From Paragordius varius (Eukaryota; Nematomorpha), in assembly GCA_964247055.1 (NCBI GenBank), contig OZ176055.1:3348001-3412000 (forward strand): a stretch of 64,000 bases of DNA, in the 5' to 3' direction. The position numbers and the translations under genes are program-made. The stretch's first letter is position 1; every line of letters begins with the position of its first letter. Below the pieces are notes generated by a model. It searched no databases and was not told the origin of the DNA. It saw only the letters and a list, made by a program, of their open reading frames with translations. Below, in pieces: positions 48,153 to 61,961 of this stretch.

Positions 48153-48945
48153 TCAAAGAAAAAAGGCCAATAGCAGGGTCAAACAAAAGATCAACTACAC
48201 CTATTCGCTACAGTTTAGTCGAAACTGTTAACAATAATGAATCTCATGCTTCTAGTCCAAAAATCGAGCCAAATTCTTGTACAAATAATGCGTCAGAAAT
48301 TTTGTCACAAATCAAACCTCCTTCCCCCCTTGGAGAAAAGCACAAAAATGTTTATTCTAAACGGTCATATTGTAATAAAATCAACACCAACAATAAAATA
48401 AAAAAATGTAATGAAATACCCTTATCTCCTTCCAAGTGCAATTTCAAAAATTATAATGATGGCGAAAAGCTACAAAAATTCCTTAAACCATTAAAACATG
48501 ATACTGGAAAGAAACAAGATCAATTGCCCAGTAAAAAGTCCAAGGAAAAATCTGCGTTACTTAATAATAGTAATACTCCTTTGCAACAAAATTATCCGAC
48601 AAAAATTGAACCACCTTCGTTTACACCCGTAGGTGTGGACGAAACTACATTTAATCAAACATTAGCTTCAATTGTACCCTTAAATAAAAGTTTTGTTGGG
48701 GATAATTTAATGGCTAAAACTGAAATAATTACCCCTCTAAGTTCTAATCAAGGTTCTGAACAGAGCTGGAAGAAAAAATCTAAATGTCGATATCGGAAAA
48801 AACGGAAAAAACAACGCTACACCAAAAGTGAGAAATGGTATAGAGTACGTGCACCTCAACACTTAAAAACAAATTTGATAGAAAACTTTAATGATGACAC
48901 AATATCAAATGATAGACCTATTTTGGATGAAATAGCCAAAGTATA
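48153..48945 (+). CDS. Basic, Ser/Asn/Lys-rich exon, probable 5' part of the KMT2 gene
   Basis: Open from a possible acceptor (ATTATCAAAG|AAA) to a possible donor (GCCAAA|GTATAT at 48945/48946) in a phase that fits the next KMT2 exon at 49815. If unspliced it ends at a TAG soon after. Low-complexity protein with a strongly basic patch (KKKSKCRYRKKRKKQR) near its end, plausibly a nuclear localisation or DNA/RNA-binding segment. No CXXC or AT-hook domain recognised. It could be a separate gene. Confidence 0.5.
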
Positions 48946-49187
48946 TCTTTAGTTATATAATTTTATGATAATTTCTGTTTCTTTAATTGGATTAAAAGAA
49001 AAATTAAAACTAAGACTTTCGAAAAATATGAAAACCCTAGACTCGTAAAAGTAGGAGCCAGACTGGTTTGAAAAAATGGTCAAATCGGTTTCAGTTTTTG
49101 TTCGATTAATTATAAATAGAAGGTTACAGGCGTTTCCTATTTGAGTTTTTAGAAATTTTTTACCTTTTGTGTGACGTAATATTAATT

Positions 49188-49462
49188 TACAGTAAAAATT
49201 GAAATTACACGGACAACACGTAAAAATATAAAGGCAAATATTTTTCTAGACAACTATACTTTTATCTTGATTAATATAAATTATTGTATTTTACATAAAG
49301 AATAAAATAGAGATGTATATTGGTACACTCAATTATGTATTTAACGAATGTAATTAAATAATTTATAAAAGAATTGAGAATTAAAAATGTTTGGTTGTCT
49401 TTTAAAACACACCTGTCTTTATTTTTTACATTTCGTCCATATAATTTAAATTTATACTGTAC
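49188..49462. mobile_element. MITE family C, copy 3 (best preserved)
   Basis: Starts TACAGTAAAAATTGAAATTA then CACGGACAACACG; ends CGTCCATATAATTTAAATTT then ATACTGTA. Imperfect TIR of 40-50 bp with TA at the borders, Tc1/mariner-like. No ORF. Confidence 0.75.
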
Positions 49463-49814
49463 ATCTTAATTTTGTATTTTTCATTTTGTTTGATTTAGAT
49501 AAATTTAGATGTTTCTAACGCAAATTCATTAATAAGTTTATTATAATTTTGTATGCATCAATCAATTCAAAAAAAAACAACAATATTTTTGTTCAGTCCA
49601 AAAAATACCAAGAGCTCCTTATTTTGACAATCTTAAAATATTAAAAAATCAAAATATACCATAATACATCATATCAATACCTAGTGATAAAAAATTTGTT
49701 TAGAATAATACATTAGATACAATAAAAAACCATTTTTAATTTTTCCTTTAAAACTTTTTTGTGGGAATTAATAAATATATAGATTTTTTTATTATATTCA
49801 ACTTTAATCAATAG

Positions 49815-52800
49815 GACGTGAAAGAATGCTTAAGTTATGTGGTTGATTGTGTCAATATAGCTAATAATACAAATTATACTCATGCCCTTAATGCATACTA
49901 CAATCGAGTCTATAGCTCAGAACGATTAAAACTTCAACATGTATTCTATTTTCTTTTTGTTTAAAATTTAACCGTTTTTAATTATTGGGGTATATTAAAT
50001 AATATTTTTAACATTATAAAACGTGTGTAGATTACAATTGCCAACATAATATATGAACCGCTTACAAAAGATAATATACCAACGGATAAAGACAAAAAAA
50101 TGGCACAAGATCAACCAAATAATACATCATGTGTACCATACTTTATTCCTGTAAGTAACTTTTTAGTTAAGATATTATCATTACATATTGCAAAATTTTG
50201 ATTTTTTTGTCATAAAAATTTATTTCAGTTTCTTAATAATTATCATTAACCGTTTTAAAATAACAAATTATTTTAGCATTAAAATCTGTTGTTTTTTCTT
50301 TATTCATTTAATTTTTTTCCATCCAAAATAAGCAAGGTTACAACCTAAACCAATACGGATTCCCCATCAATCAACTCATATCTGGATCACAAAACCATTC
50401 CATTCCCAAAAATACTGAATTACATAATAATAATAATAATAATTCAAATTTATCTATAAAACACTGTATTGATGAAATTGACTTTGAAAACGATAAAAAT
50501 TTTACTATATATTGTTTTTATTGCGGTATACCTCTTTCAATGCATACAATTTACGAATTTTTGCAAAGTTATCAAAAGTTAATACTCTGTGATCAAATTT
50601 TAATGTCCCAACCAAATTCTATTACGACAATTAATAATTGTAATTCAAATTTTTCATTAAATTTCAAGGGAATATACACACCCTTAAAAGTCATTATGTG
50701 TTTGAAATGTTGTCAATTTTATCACACCAATTGCTTTTATTTAGCCAAAAATATGCATAATTCATCTCACTCTGTAATAATGGCTCCTATTCAATTTAAT
50801 GATATTTTGCAAAAATTAATATTCAATATTAAACGTTTTTTTGTTCAATTCCACGATAGCAAGAACAGTAATGAAAATAATAATGATAAATTACATAGTA
50901 TTTATGTTACATTGGTACAAAATATATATACCTGTCAAAACTGTGCTATATATTGTGCTTCCTGTCACCACAAAATGGGCAAAAGGGTTAGAAAATTTTC
51001 ATATAAATTATTTTTTTTAAAAAAAAGTATTTAAATTATTTTCAAAAATCTTGTTGTATACCCTATGTTTGTTTAAAAAGCACTTTAAAAAATTTTTTTA
51101 TGACTAATGTTTATTTTTATTTTAGCCCATATTATGTAATATTTGTTACACACCATATCACTCTCAATGCATTTCACACAATATGAAACATGATGAAGCT
51201 AGCAAAAAATTGGTGAATGCTGATTGGGTATGAAACTATTTATATCAATCCTTAGTTTTTTTTATTTTATTAGATTTTATACGTTAATTCATTTTATACA
51301 TATATCTTTTTTAATAGATTTGTCCAACTTGTCAATTATGTTTGTATTCCTTATCAAACAAGTCTTCAACCGAAACAATAAGGTCATTTATAATAATTAA
51401 ACAATTTTTTAACGCAATCTGATATTGCTGCTCAACGCTTTTTATTTTAATTTTTTTAGGTGCAAAAGCGGATCATCAAGAATTTGTTTTAAATATTTTA
51501 CTGTTTTTATTAAATTTTTATGGAGGTTACTCCATTATTTGCTTTGTTGAGTTATAGTTTAAGCAAATATTTTTAATTGTGTTGTTAAGGACATCAATAT
51601 ATATATATATACATATATGGCCATTGAGGCATTTGTTAAGTATATATTATTTAGTGTAACGCATAAAATTATTATAATAAATCCAATATTGTTTTAATTG
51701 CACCATTTTTGTGATCCTTTTTATTAAAGAATAATATTGGCGGATTGATCCCAAAATGGATTTTTTCCATTTTGTATCGAGATTAAACATGTATATATTT
51801 TATGTTTAAGGCATTCTTCATTGCTATTAATTTTATTGTAAACTTTTATAATATTATGTTAAAGTTTTTTTTTGATTTTGTGAAACTGGGCCTAATTCAT
51901 TTATGGATTTGTCATAGGATTTCAAAATGATTTTACAAAAAACAAATTTACAATTTATGGAACTATTCGTTAGTTTAATATTTTGGTGTCCATTTTTTGC
52001 AGATCAGAACTTTATTGGCTAGTGAGTACGCAATATGTATTACGTTTCCTTATAACAAATCATCTGGCTAAGCATTATAAAAAGCTAAGAATAACTTCAA
52101 TTTAATATTATTGGGAATATCCTTTCCCTAAATCTATCAAAAACTTTATAAATAAAACTACAAACTTACCATTAAAACGATATCATCAAAAATTTAAATT
52201 TTGACAAACCCTTAAGACTTGTCGGTAAATGGTTTTAATTTATATTTCAATGACTTACAATGAAATGTCCATAATATAAATGTGGGCAATACTAAATTAT
52301 GGATATGTTTTTTAAAAATATTTTTTTATTTTTATTATCGATATATTCTTATAAATATTTAGATATGTTAAACCACTAGAAGATCACAATTATAGTCTCA
52401 TGCCTAACAATGAAACTAAAACTCTTGCTACGAATCTCAACCATAATCAAAGCTTATACAAACAAAACTTATATTATCAAAACTATTCCAAGTTTAAATG
52501 CATAATCTGCCAAAGAGAGTTAAATGTATATATTTTGACACACTTTAAATTTCATTTTTTGTATCAATTTTTTGTTTTTAAAATTAAAATATAAATATAT
52601 CAATTAAGGATATATTTTTGAATATTTTTAAAATGTTTTGAGCAACTCCCATCATTCATTCATTTACGAGTTTATATAAAAACTTTATTTTTTTAATAAT
52701 TTAAAAAAAATGTGTGAATTTTTCTAATTTTATTAGATAGTGTTTATACCAATTTATTCCAAAAAATCAAAAATGTGTTAATTTTTCCAATTTTATTAGA

Positions 52801-55800
52801 TACTGGTTGTACCAATAAATTATTCCACTACTGACTCTACAATTACTTTGTGGATTCATCCTATGTGTTTAATCGGTCTCCCAATCAATGATATTTCAAA
52901 CGCTTTAGTATATGAAAATTTAAATTTCAACGCTGAAAATTTTTATAATGATTATACTCCTCAAAGTTTATATAAAAATATTAACAACTTAAACATATCA
53001 AACTTATCCTTGAATGTTAATTGGAGAGATATTAGCAAATATTTGAGCTGGAATTGCATTTTTTGCAAAGAGCCTGGTGCGACACTTCACTGTTCGCTAG
53101 AGGGCTGTTTTAATTCCATGCATTTTCTCTGTTTTGCATTACAAAAAACAAATACTTCCAAACTATCTTGTAATATTGGTGATGAGGATAATATGGAAAT
53201 ATTTGGAACCGATTCTCAATTTTCAGAAGAATATTTTTGCCCTCAACATCAAGTAAATATAATCAATTTGGACATTTGTTTTTTAGCTTTTTCTTTTAAA
53301 ATATGCTTAAATTGATGTTTAGATTTTTTATTTTCAAAAAATGAATTTGAATTACTAAAATGATGGCAAATTATTTGTTTCCATTTTTTTATTATTTTAG
53401 GATTTAATTTAAATAATATAATATATATTATTTAAATATATAGACTCGAGAAAATCATCATAAGTTTGCAAGAAACACTTTTAACGTCAATGAAGAATTC
53501 AATAATTTTCCATATTTTCTTACATCGCAAATTACTCCTCTCAAGCACATCGTTAAAAAAAGGGGTCGACGCCACAATGTGACCTTAAATTTAGAAATTT
53601 CATGGCAAAAATTTTGTTCCCTTAGTTTACGAAATAAAGTTGTCAACCACAAAACGAACTTTCAAAATAATTTACACAACAAAAATACGAAAAATAATAG
53701 TGTTTCAAGAATACCACGTCAACGGAGAAATGGCTTGTTTAAAAATGCTATAGCAAACGATACTGATTACAATATTATCAACAATAATAATCTTGATATT
53801 AATTCCAATAGTTTAAACCATAATTACGCAATAAATCTCAATTTATCTGCAAACACGGTGGCTAACAAATTTTATAATGCCATTACGCCATCAATTTTTG
53901 AAAACAATTTTCATTCAAATATCTCGATTGGTGCTTGGACACTTTTATGCGTTGGGACTTGGGATTATAAATTATTGTTTCGTCAACAATATAAATTTCA
54001 GCAATCATACTATTTGGCAGATCAGTTTTTAAAGTTACCTTTAGAATCAGTAAAAGAGTTTTGTTCAAAATCTTTTCAATATTATCCTTTGGGTTATAGG
54101 TAATATAATTTTTAGTTTTGTGTTAGTTTTGTGAATGACTTTATATATGTATAGAAAATTAATTCGTGACTTATAAAAATATTAAACTTTGTTAAGAAAA
54201 AGTTATATATGGAATATATATATTATATGATAATAATTTTTACCCCATCGAGTGATAATAATAACATATGGGTATAAATCCAAAGAAAATCTAAGGAAGT
54301 ACCCTTGGTTACAGAAGGAAAATACTATACTTTTTTTTTAACTATAAAATATCTTATAAATTGGTCTAATTATTAAGTTATCATTAATAGATTTCGAGAT
54401 CTATGGTGATCCCTGAATCGCTAAGGGGAATTAACTACTATAAAATAACTAGATAATTCCCTAATAGCATCATATATGAAGTTAATTTCAAAATAAATGA
54501 CACAACTCAAAAAATAATGAGTGATATGTAACTAAGCGTAATCTTTCTACCCTTTGGCATTTCTTAGATACTGCACATATTATAATTATAACTTATCACC
54601 TAATAGTGTAAAAATATCACATATGTTTATGTATAAATAATTTAAAATTATATAGCTATAATATTTAATTAGTATTATGTATGATTAACAGTTATGGATT
54701 AAAACCGAATTTTATGGAAAACCATATTTTTTATTGTATTAAGTTTACCATTTAACAACCCAATTAATTCATTTATTTACCCCAAAACCAGTAAAATAGA
54801 GATACAATAGAAAATTATTCTTATGATGTTTAAAGTATTTAAACATTATTTTATTTGAAGGTGTTATCGATACATGTGGAATTCTCAACATCGATTTAGC
54901 CTATCACTTTATGAAGTTGAGGTGCTCTACTATTTTCCACTACCATTAGACACAGAAAATGATCTCAGTACTACATTTATCAATGGAATAGCTCTATCAT
55001 TTTCACATGAATTACAGCGTCTTTTAGTAAATTTTGTAATCTTTGAAAACGAAAATTATGCAAATAAAATGCAACAATTGCCTAATTCTTCACAAATGAT
55101 TAATGTGGAACATATTATACATAATGTTAAACCAATCACTTTGTTCCGGATAAGGAATTGTGATGAGGATGGTTGGTATCGATACGATTTTACTTTAAAG
55201 GGTGAATTATATTAACCTAATATTTATTAATAGTTTTTGGCTAATGTAGTAAATTTATTACAAACTATTTAAGTTTTTGGTAATGCAGATAGGCAATAAG
55301 ATTGGGCGATGCGAACAATTTTTTGAGATTTATTAGTATTAATCTGACCTTTAAAATGAAATTGTTACCATACCTATTTATTAAAATTTTTGTTAAACAT
55401 TAAATAAACCTTGGAAAATAAATATTAATGTTTTAAAAATATGTATGGTTGATTTATCCATTTAAATACTTTCTAATTGGAAAAATCTTTATATATGATC
55501 ATAATTTTCCAGATTTGTGGTCAAACTTCCTAAATGATTGTGATAATGCAGAATTGTCTTCTATTAATTCAAGCAGCTTTAATATGTTGTTTGGTTTTGA
55601 ACATCCGATTACTAAATCTCTTTTACACGGTTTAAATCACCTTCAACCACAAGCAAAAACGGATTTAACAAATAATTTTACCAATAGCAATAATATTAGG
55701 GTAAGTTGTTAATTTTTAAATACAATATATATTTTTGAAATGGATATTCATATATAATTAATTAAATTAATATTTATTAAATTTTACCTTCTTTTTCTAT

Positions 55801-57485
55801 TGTGTTAGTTATTGAAAAGATTACGAATTTAATAATTTTCAACCTTTTAAATCTATGTTTCCTATTTTTATTGCAATGATAGGAAAAACTTACATGTGCC
55901 AGATGTCAACCCTATTCACCCGGCAAATTCCGAAAAATTAAACAAAAAAATAAATCCAACACAAATTTTATTTTACAGAGAAGGCCTGACACCACCAACA
56001 TCAATTCCAATACCAATAAATTTATTAGAAAGCGATATGAACATATGAAACACTATTTCCCAACCAATTTTTGCGTTAAACGGTAATTACTTACGTAAAT
56101 TAAAATTATTATTTTTGACAGTTGCAATTGGTTTTTAGTTGGATAAGATTTTAATAAATTTTTTGCTCCTGTGTTTTTATAAATAGTAAAATATGTAAAT
56201 TGCTATATGAATTTTTTTAAACGAAAATTTTTTTTGTTCAGAGAAAAATAGTAGATAAAAAAATTTATTGGCAATTATTTGGTAAGTTAATTAAAGGCTT
56301 CATTTCGTCGTAACATTTTGCTGCCACTTACAGAATTCACATTAATATCGGTCAATTCACATTATAGTTGGTCAGTTTCTAATACAGTAACGAATGTATG
56401 ATATAAAACAAATTTTATTATATATGCAATTATAATTCAGCTAAAATTGTATAAATTTATTATGATATTTCGATTACTAAAAGTAATCTTTGTCAAACGT
56501 AAAAAATAAAATTAAAATATAAACTAAAATTTAAATTATAAAGTAAGTTCATAAATCAATAAAATTTAATATTGTAAGTTGGAAAAAAATTATAATTTCA
56601 ATCATTTGTTGTTTTTTTACCCATACGCTACTTGTATTTCCAATTGATCGAAATGTATATTTTTCAACATTACTGTATATATATTACATTAACTTATTAT
56701 ATTCAGTTCACAGATACATGGGTTTGGACTATTTGCTCGGCAAACTTTTTGCAAAGACACTATACTTTGTGAGTACACAGGAGAGGCAATACGTGATTCG
56801 ATTGGAGAAATAAGGGAGCAATCTTTAAATTATCATCATAATTTTTCTATAAGCACCAAAAAGAGTTTTCGTCATTTAGATAAGTCTAAAACTACTCTGT
56901 CCTCCTGTTTTTTATTTCGATTGAATGACAAAGTCATAATAGATGCAACTAGGGGTGGAAATATGAGTCGATACATTAATCATTCTTGTCAGGTTTTTTG
57001 TTTTGTTTTTTTTAACCTTTTCTGCAAAATATATGGTATCTTTTTGATTAAATTTCTTATTTAACCTGCATTAAAATAATTTTTAATAACTTCAATGTTA
57101 TAATATTTATTAGTTGGTATTTCTTTTACACGGAAAATGTTTTATATTTTTTAATTTTTTCATACTATAAATCTTAAAGCCAAACTGTTATGCTAAAATC
57201 CTTCGTATTTTTGGAGCACCACGCATTATATTGTTCGCTAAAACCATAATTTATCAATCGGAAGAATTAACTTATGATTATAAATTTCCGCTTGTGGAAT
57301 CAATTAGAAGAGAAAATCAACCTGATTCTAATCACAATAATGAAAATATCGATTTTGAATTGGAAAACTTCACAAAATTATCCGAAAATTTTGCACCCTT
57401 AAATAATTCTTACAGCAATGCATCAAATAATCTCGTAAAATGTCGATGCAAGTCAAAAACATGCACAGGATATATGAATTTATAA
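49815..57485 (+). CDS. Trithorax/MLL-type histone H3K4 methyltransferase (KMT2 family)
   Basis: Nuclear lysine methyltransferase that keeps target genes active in COMPASS-like complexes. Exons: 49815-49940, 50031-50150, 50333-50986, 51126-51227, 51318-51382, 52363-52525, 52800-53252, 53444-54099, 54861-55201, 55513-55700, 55883-56082, 56707-56992 and 57180-57485; phases agree throughout. Domains in order: PHD1/PHD2 (IMCLKCCQFYHTNCF, YTCQNCAIYCASCHHK, ILCNICYTPYHSQC, WICPTCQLC), extended PHD (CIICQREL, LWIHPMCLIG, CIFCKEPGATLHCSLEGC), FYRN (IGAWTLLCVG, YYPLGYRCYRYMW), FYRC (TLFRIRN to HLQPQ), SET (SQIHGFGLFAR, RYINHSCQPNCYAK, ELTYDYKF) and post-SET (CRCKSKTCTGYMN). The PHD pair and extended PHD match KMT2A/trithorax best, yet FYRN and FYRC are only about 95 residues apart, as in KMT2C/D. 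No bromodomain or third PHD seen. An Asn-rich insert of about 45 residues splits SET from post-SET. Catalytic residues look intact. Confidence 0.92.
52710..52826 (+). repeat. 63-bp tandem duplication of a 3' splice site and exon start
   Basis: TTCTAATTTTATTAG|ATAGTG and TTCCAATTTTATTAG|ATACTG lie 63 bp apart, each followed by a related exon start (TACCAATTTATTCC and TACCAATAAATTATTCC). Only the downstream copy continues the KMT2 frame; the upstream copy reaches TAA after about 14 codons. Confidence 0.85.
56385..56633. mobile_element. Longer relative of the CAGTAGCG MITE
   Basis: Left CAGTAACGAATGTATGATAT, right TTTGTTGTTTTTTTACCC then ATACGCTACTTG. The right half closely matches 35831-35936 and the interior matches 11583-11688. 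In a KMT2 intron, about 70 bp before the SET exon at 56707. Confidence 0.65.
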
Positions 57486-57667
57486 AAAAGCACAAAGCAT
57501 TTTATTTAAAATTTGGATAGAAATATAAATTTTTTTTTCAACGTTTTTGCATTTTAGAGCCTTGTACCTTGTCTTTAATATTAATACACACATATATATA
57601 TATATTTTTTATAATTTTCAATAGTTGTATAAATATAAATCTACGTTTCATATGTACATTTAAGTAA

Positions 57668-57673
57668 AATAAA
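57668..57673 (+). terminator. Polyadenylation signal AATAAA of the KMT2 gene
   Basis: About 180 bp after the stop codon; other AATAAA-like words lie nearby, so use is uncertain. Confidence 0.4.
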
Positions 57674-59381
57674 TTTTTTATACCTTGATAAATAAATTAG
57701 AGTTTTAATTTTTTTTGTTACCGTTAATAGTATATTGAATATTGTTAGCTTTCAACAAATTTAAAATGTTATGTAATATATAATTTTATAAATATATTTT
57801 TTCAGAGTGTAATGACATTTTTAATGTTTGAAAATTAGATATGCGTTTATTGGATACCTGTATGGCCTTAAAAAACGTCAAAATTTACATATTTAAATAT
57901 TTTTAAATTATATAAACAAGGTATTTATTTTCAACAGGTGTGCTTTTAACCCAATTTAATTTTGTTAATATGTAAGATACGATGAATCAAAAATCTAAAT
58001 TTAATTTATGTTTAATATCAATTAAAGTAATTTCAAAAAATTCTTTTTAGTTTTCTGTTCCATAATTTAGGGATATATAATTTCCTTCCTTTATTATGGA
58101 AATTTACAGCAATATACCGGCCATTTTTTGCTAAAATGAAATGGTTTTTTTACCATACTAAACACATTTTCTTTATAATGAATATAAGTTCATTTTTTAG
58201 CTAAAAAACACCGGATATATTATAAGTAACATTTATTCCCTTTCTTGTTTATATTTTTTTCACAGTTTCAAACGAAAACGTAATAATAATAATAATTAAT
58301 GGTTATGGTAGGATAATGGAGTATGGTTTTTCCTGTCTCATTCTGCTCCTACATAAATGACTTCCTTCTTAAATGGAAATAATAAGAAATTTGGTGGTAT
58401 TTTAGCCATTTTTTTTACCTTTTACAAAGGTAAAAGATACATTCTCAAAAATGTAACTAGGAATGATATTTTTAGGCAGTAGCGTTCGTTACCTTAAGTG
58501 ATCTAATTATTTCCTGTGCTAAAGATTTTTTAACAAAATAGAAACTGCACATAAAAAACCCATGTTTTATTTTGAAAACCTAAACATTTGGGTTCATTTT
58601 AGTCATAAAATAAAATGGAAATCTTGAAAATTTGAGGTTGTTAAAAATTTGTAGAGTCCTCAAAATATCCTTATTTTTGGAAAAACTGTGTATAAATATT
58701 GTTACCTATGCATATACAAGTATAAATTTGCGTAATTTTCCTAAAACATGGCACGCGCCCATTATTGCGTGACCCCAATGCAGATTTTTTATGCAGACGA
58801 CCCTTGAATTTTTTTAAAAAAGGTAAATTTCCAAGTAGCTTATTTTTAATTTAGACCACTATACTTTACATAGTTTTATAAAAGCCTATAAAAAATTATG
58901 GTTAAATTGGTATATGAAACCAATATCGTTATATAATTTGGTTGGAGATTAATAAGAAATAAAACAAAGGACAGAAAATTTTAATGTTTTGTAATAATAT
59001 ATTGCAATTTTAGAAAGGCATGCGATATTAGTTCAAATTTACTTCAATATTTAAATTTTTTATAATTCTTTGCAATTAATATTTATTGTGGCAAAAATGT
59101 AACTAACTATTGGTGTTTAGGTCGTTGGATTGCCTTAAATGTGAGTAATAATTTATAAGGCTATATTAAATGAACAAACATAAAGAAAAATATATAAATT
59201 ATGTTTAAATATATTAATGTAGCTATTTAAAACAATTAATTAACATATTTATTAAAATATTAAATAAATTTTAGCATAATAATATTTACTTTACTCACTA
59301 ATTCTATCAAGGCTCTTATTTTAGTTTAGTAGTTAAGTTCTCCAAAATTGTTGCGAACCCAATTTCGATTATCCGTTAATA
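57674..59381. other. Intergenic DNA, no gene seen
   Basis: AT-rich throughout with short AT tracts near 57591 and upstream. No ORF, RNA gene or element recognised. Confidence 0.6.
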
Positions 59382-59640
59382 TAACGTTTCCACTACAAAT
59401 CCACCCTCAAACAATTCCAATTCACCCTAAAATAATTATTTTTTCAAAATTAAAAAAAACTTATATTACTAATTTTAAAAAAATAAAATTTTGTTTAAAA
59501 TTAACTGAAAAAATAATAGCCATAACGATATTTGTATTAATGATGATTTATATTTACCCAAAACCACATGTATTATTAGGTAGGTTTTAAATTTAAATTG
59601 TTCAAGGGTCAAAGGATGAATTTGAATTGTATAGGTAAAC
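59382..59640. mobile_element. MITE family A, copy 6
   Basis: Left end with CCACCCTCAAACAATTCC and TTCACCC units, right end with TTGTTCAAGGGTC and GATGAATTTGAATTGTA. Diverged AT core, no ORF. Confidence 0.65.
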
Positions 59641-59687
59641 ATCTGAATTTGAGTTAAAGTATGTAAGCACCTATTCATAATAACCGT

Positions 59688-59846
59688 TATACCTACACTA
59701 TAATTCGCCCTTAAACACTTTAAATTCATCCTAAAACATTTCAAATTCTAAATAAAATTATGTGTTTTTTCATATCAACCCATTATTTATTGATATTTTT
59801 AAACGAAATGACATTTCATAATAAAAAATTATACACTATGCCATGA

Positions 59847-59883
<37 letters not shown>

Positions 59884-60166
59884 TAGCGTATGCAGTAAAA
59901 GATTATTAGTGCAAAATAATCTTAATGAGGGGGATATTATGGATATGTTTATAAATAGGACTGAATGATAATTAATATATGAAAATTGTCCCCCTGTTTA
60001 AGATTATTTTGCACTAACAATCTTTTACTGCATACGCCACTGTATATATATATATATATATCAACAATGAGTTATAATAGTTCGAAAAGGCATAACTTTT
60101 TTTAAGGTTAATAAGAAATGTATAAGGGTGTTGAAGTGTTCAAGATATGAGGTGTAAATGGTATAC
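59688..60166. mobile_element. MITE family A, copy 7, hosting a second MITE
   Basis: Left end TTCGCCCTTAAACACTTT and TTCATCC units; right end AAGGGTGTTGAAGTGTTC and GTGTAAATGGTATA. The core is split by the CAGTAGCG element at 59881-60042. Confidence 0.68.
59881..60042. mobile_element. Palindromic CAGTAGCG MITE nested in family A copy 7
   Basis: Nearly perfect TIR of about 45 bp: CAGTAGCGTATGCAGTAAAA at the left, and CAGTGGCGTATGCAGTAAAA read from the right on the other strand. It is flanked by long (TA)n on both sides, consistent with TA target use. Low divergence between the arms suggests recent activity. Confidence 0.85.
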
Positions 60167-61961
60167 ATATACTTAAATTATTTTTAATTATTATCCTATA
60201 TGTCGCTAGATATTGGATTTAAATTCCTTGTTTATTTTATTTTTTTATTTTATTGTGTGTTTATAAAAAATTTATATTTTTATTCGTTAAAACGTATATT
60301 TTTCAATTTATTACACATATGTCAATCATTGATGAATGACATTTTAATATTGAAACGGGAAAATGATTTTCTATCATCATTTATGTAATATTTGATGCAA
60401 CAAATTTCTATTTATTAATTTAATTTTTTCATAATTAAAAAAAGAATCTATGACCTTGAATTGGTTTAATTTATTATTTTCTCGTTTAAAGAATTATGTT
60501 CATTAGTAAATGGAACCTTTTTGAATCAAATTATAATGTAAATTCCACATTTGGGATTTCGGATATCCTAAAATCTGTATATCCCTTTTCTTTGATCAAT
60601 ATCGAAATAATTTACTAATCGCTTAGTAATTTGAAAAATGACTCAAAATGAACCCATTCAAATCTATGGTAATTAATTATATGATCACCCATAAAAATAT
60701 ATTGTAATGTTTGACCTGTTAGTATTCTTATAGTTTATTTTTATATACTCTGAATGTAGAATCGTAATTATCACAAAATAATATAATTATATCAGAAAAC
60801 ATCCTCTGCTAACATTATATTTAAACAAGGAAAAATAATTCGTTTAAAATAGCGAAAATATAATTACATAACCCTAAACGTATCGCATACCTTTATAATT
60901 AAATATTTTACAAATTTTAGCTTGCATTGTACGATATCCTTAACGATTAATCAGTATTAAAAGGGGACATTTACCTGTATACATATTAATTATTTTTAGT
61001 ATTTCATATTAAATTAATGTAATTATAATTTTACCTAAAAAAAGACCAGGTTTTCATTGTATTTACAATTTATATACATAATATCAGTGTAATTAATTAT
61101 TTTACATGATTTTGAAACAATGATTTATAAAATATTCTGGGTTATAATTCAATTTATTTAACAAAATTAAACCATTTTTAATGCATCTGATTTGAGCAGA
61201 GGGTTAGCATTTTTCAAAACAATTAAAGGTTTAAGAACCTGTATATTATTTTTTGCAATTTATTTGTTGAAAAGGAAATCAAAGATAGGAAATGGTTTAA
61301 AAGCCTTTTTATACGTTTCCTTTATTTAGGATAGATTGATTCATATCGATATATCAAATGAATTTATAAGCATAATAGATTAAAAATTTTATCCCATAGT
61401 ATGCACACTAAAAAATTAGCAATTTTTTCGCACACTTGTAAAATGTGTATAATCAATAAATGGAAATAATCTATACTTGAAAGAAATGATATTTATTAAT
61501 ATATCCTATTTATAAAATTTATATATGAATTAAACACAAAAAATTATTCGTCTATATTTTAGAACTAAATATATTCTAATGTATTTGAAATCATGAGATG
61601 CAAATAATAGGATTAAGATGGAAATATCGGAAGGAAAATTCCAATTAAAAACTAATTATAAGTAACACAACACATTTTGTAAGATATATGAGTGTATTTT
61701 AGAAAACACAGGTGAATTTGATTTTTAATCAAGACCATTGCCTAATTTAATAAAAAATAATTTCCGTTAATGAATAATAATGGTAGATTGTACCTATATC
61801 ATACTATTTTATTGGAAAATTTGTGATTTTTAAATTATTAAACGCACTAAACATCCATAATATCAATGAAAAATTTTCATTATTATTTAGTATCCAAAAA
61901 ACATTTTTTAATAGTTCCGAAACTCATGTGCGTTAATTGTAATAATATACCATTTTTTTAG
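60167..61961. other. AT-rich DNA: intergenic or intron of the ETS gene
   Basis: No coding signal recognised. Because the ETS exon begins at an acceptor, at least part of this stretch is probably intron. Confidence 0.55.

Noticed and set aside
51465-52060. Possible extra KMT2 exons (a third PHD or bromodomain) after acceptors near 51466 and 52007
   Set aside because: Short open stretches exist, but no domain motif is readable and the exon at 52363 already fits the phase of 51382.
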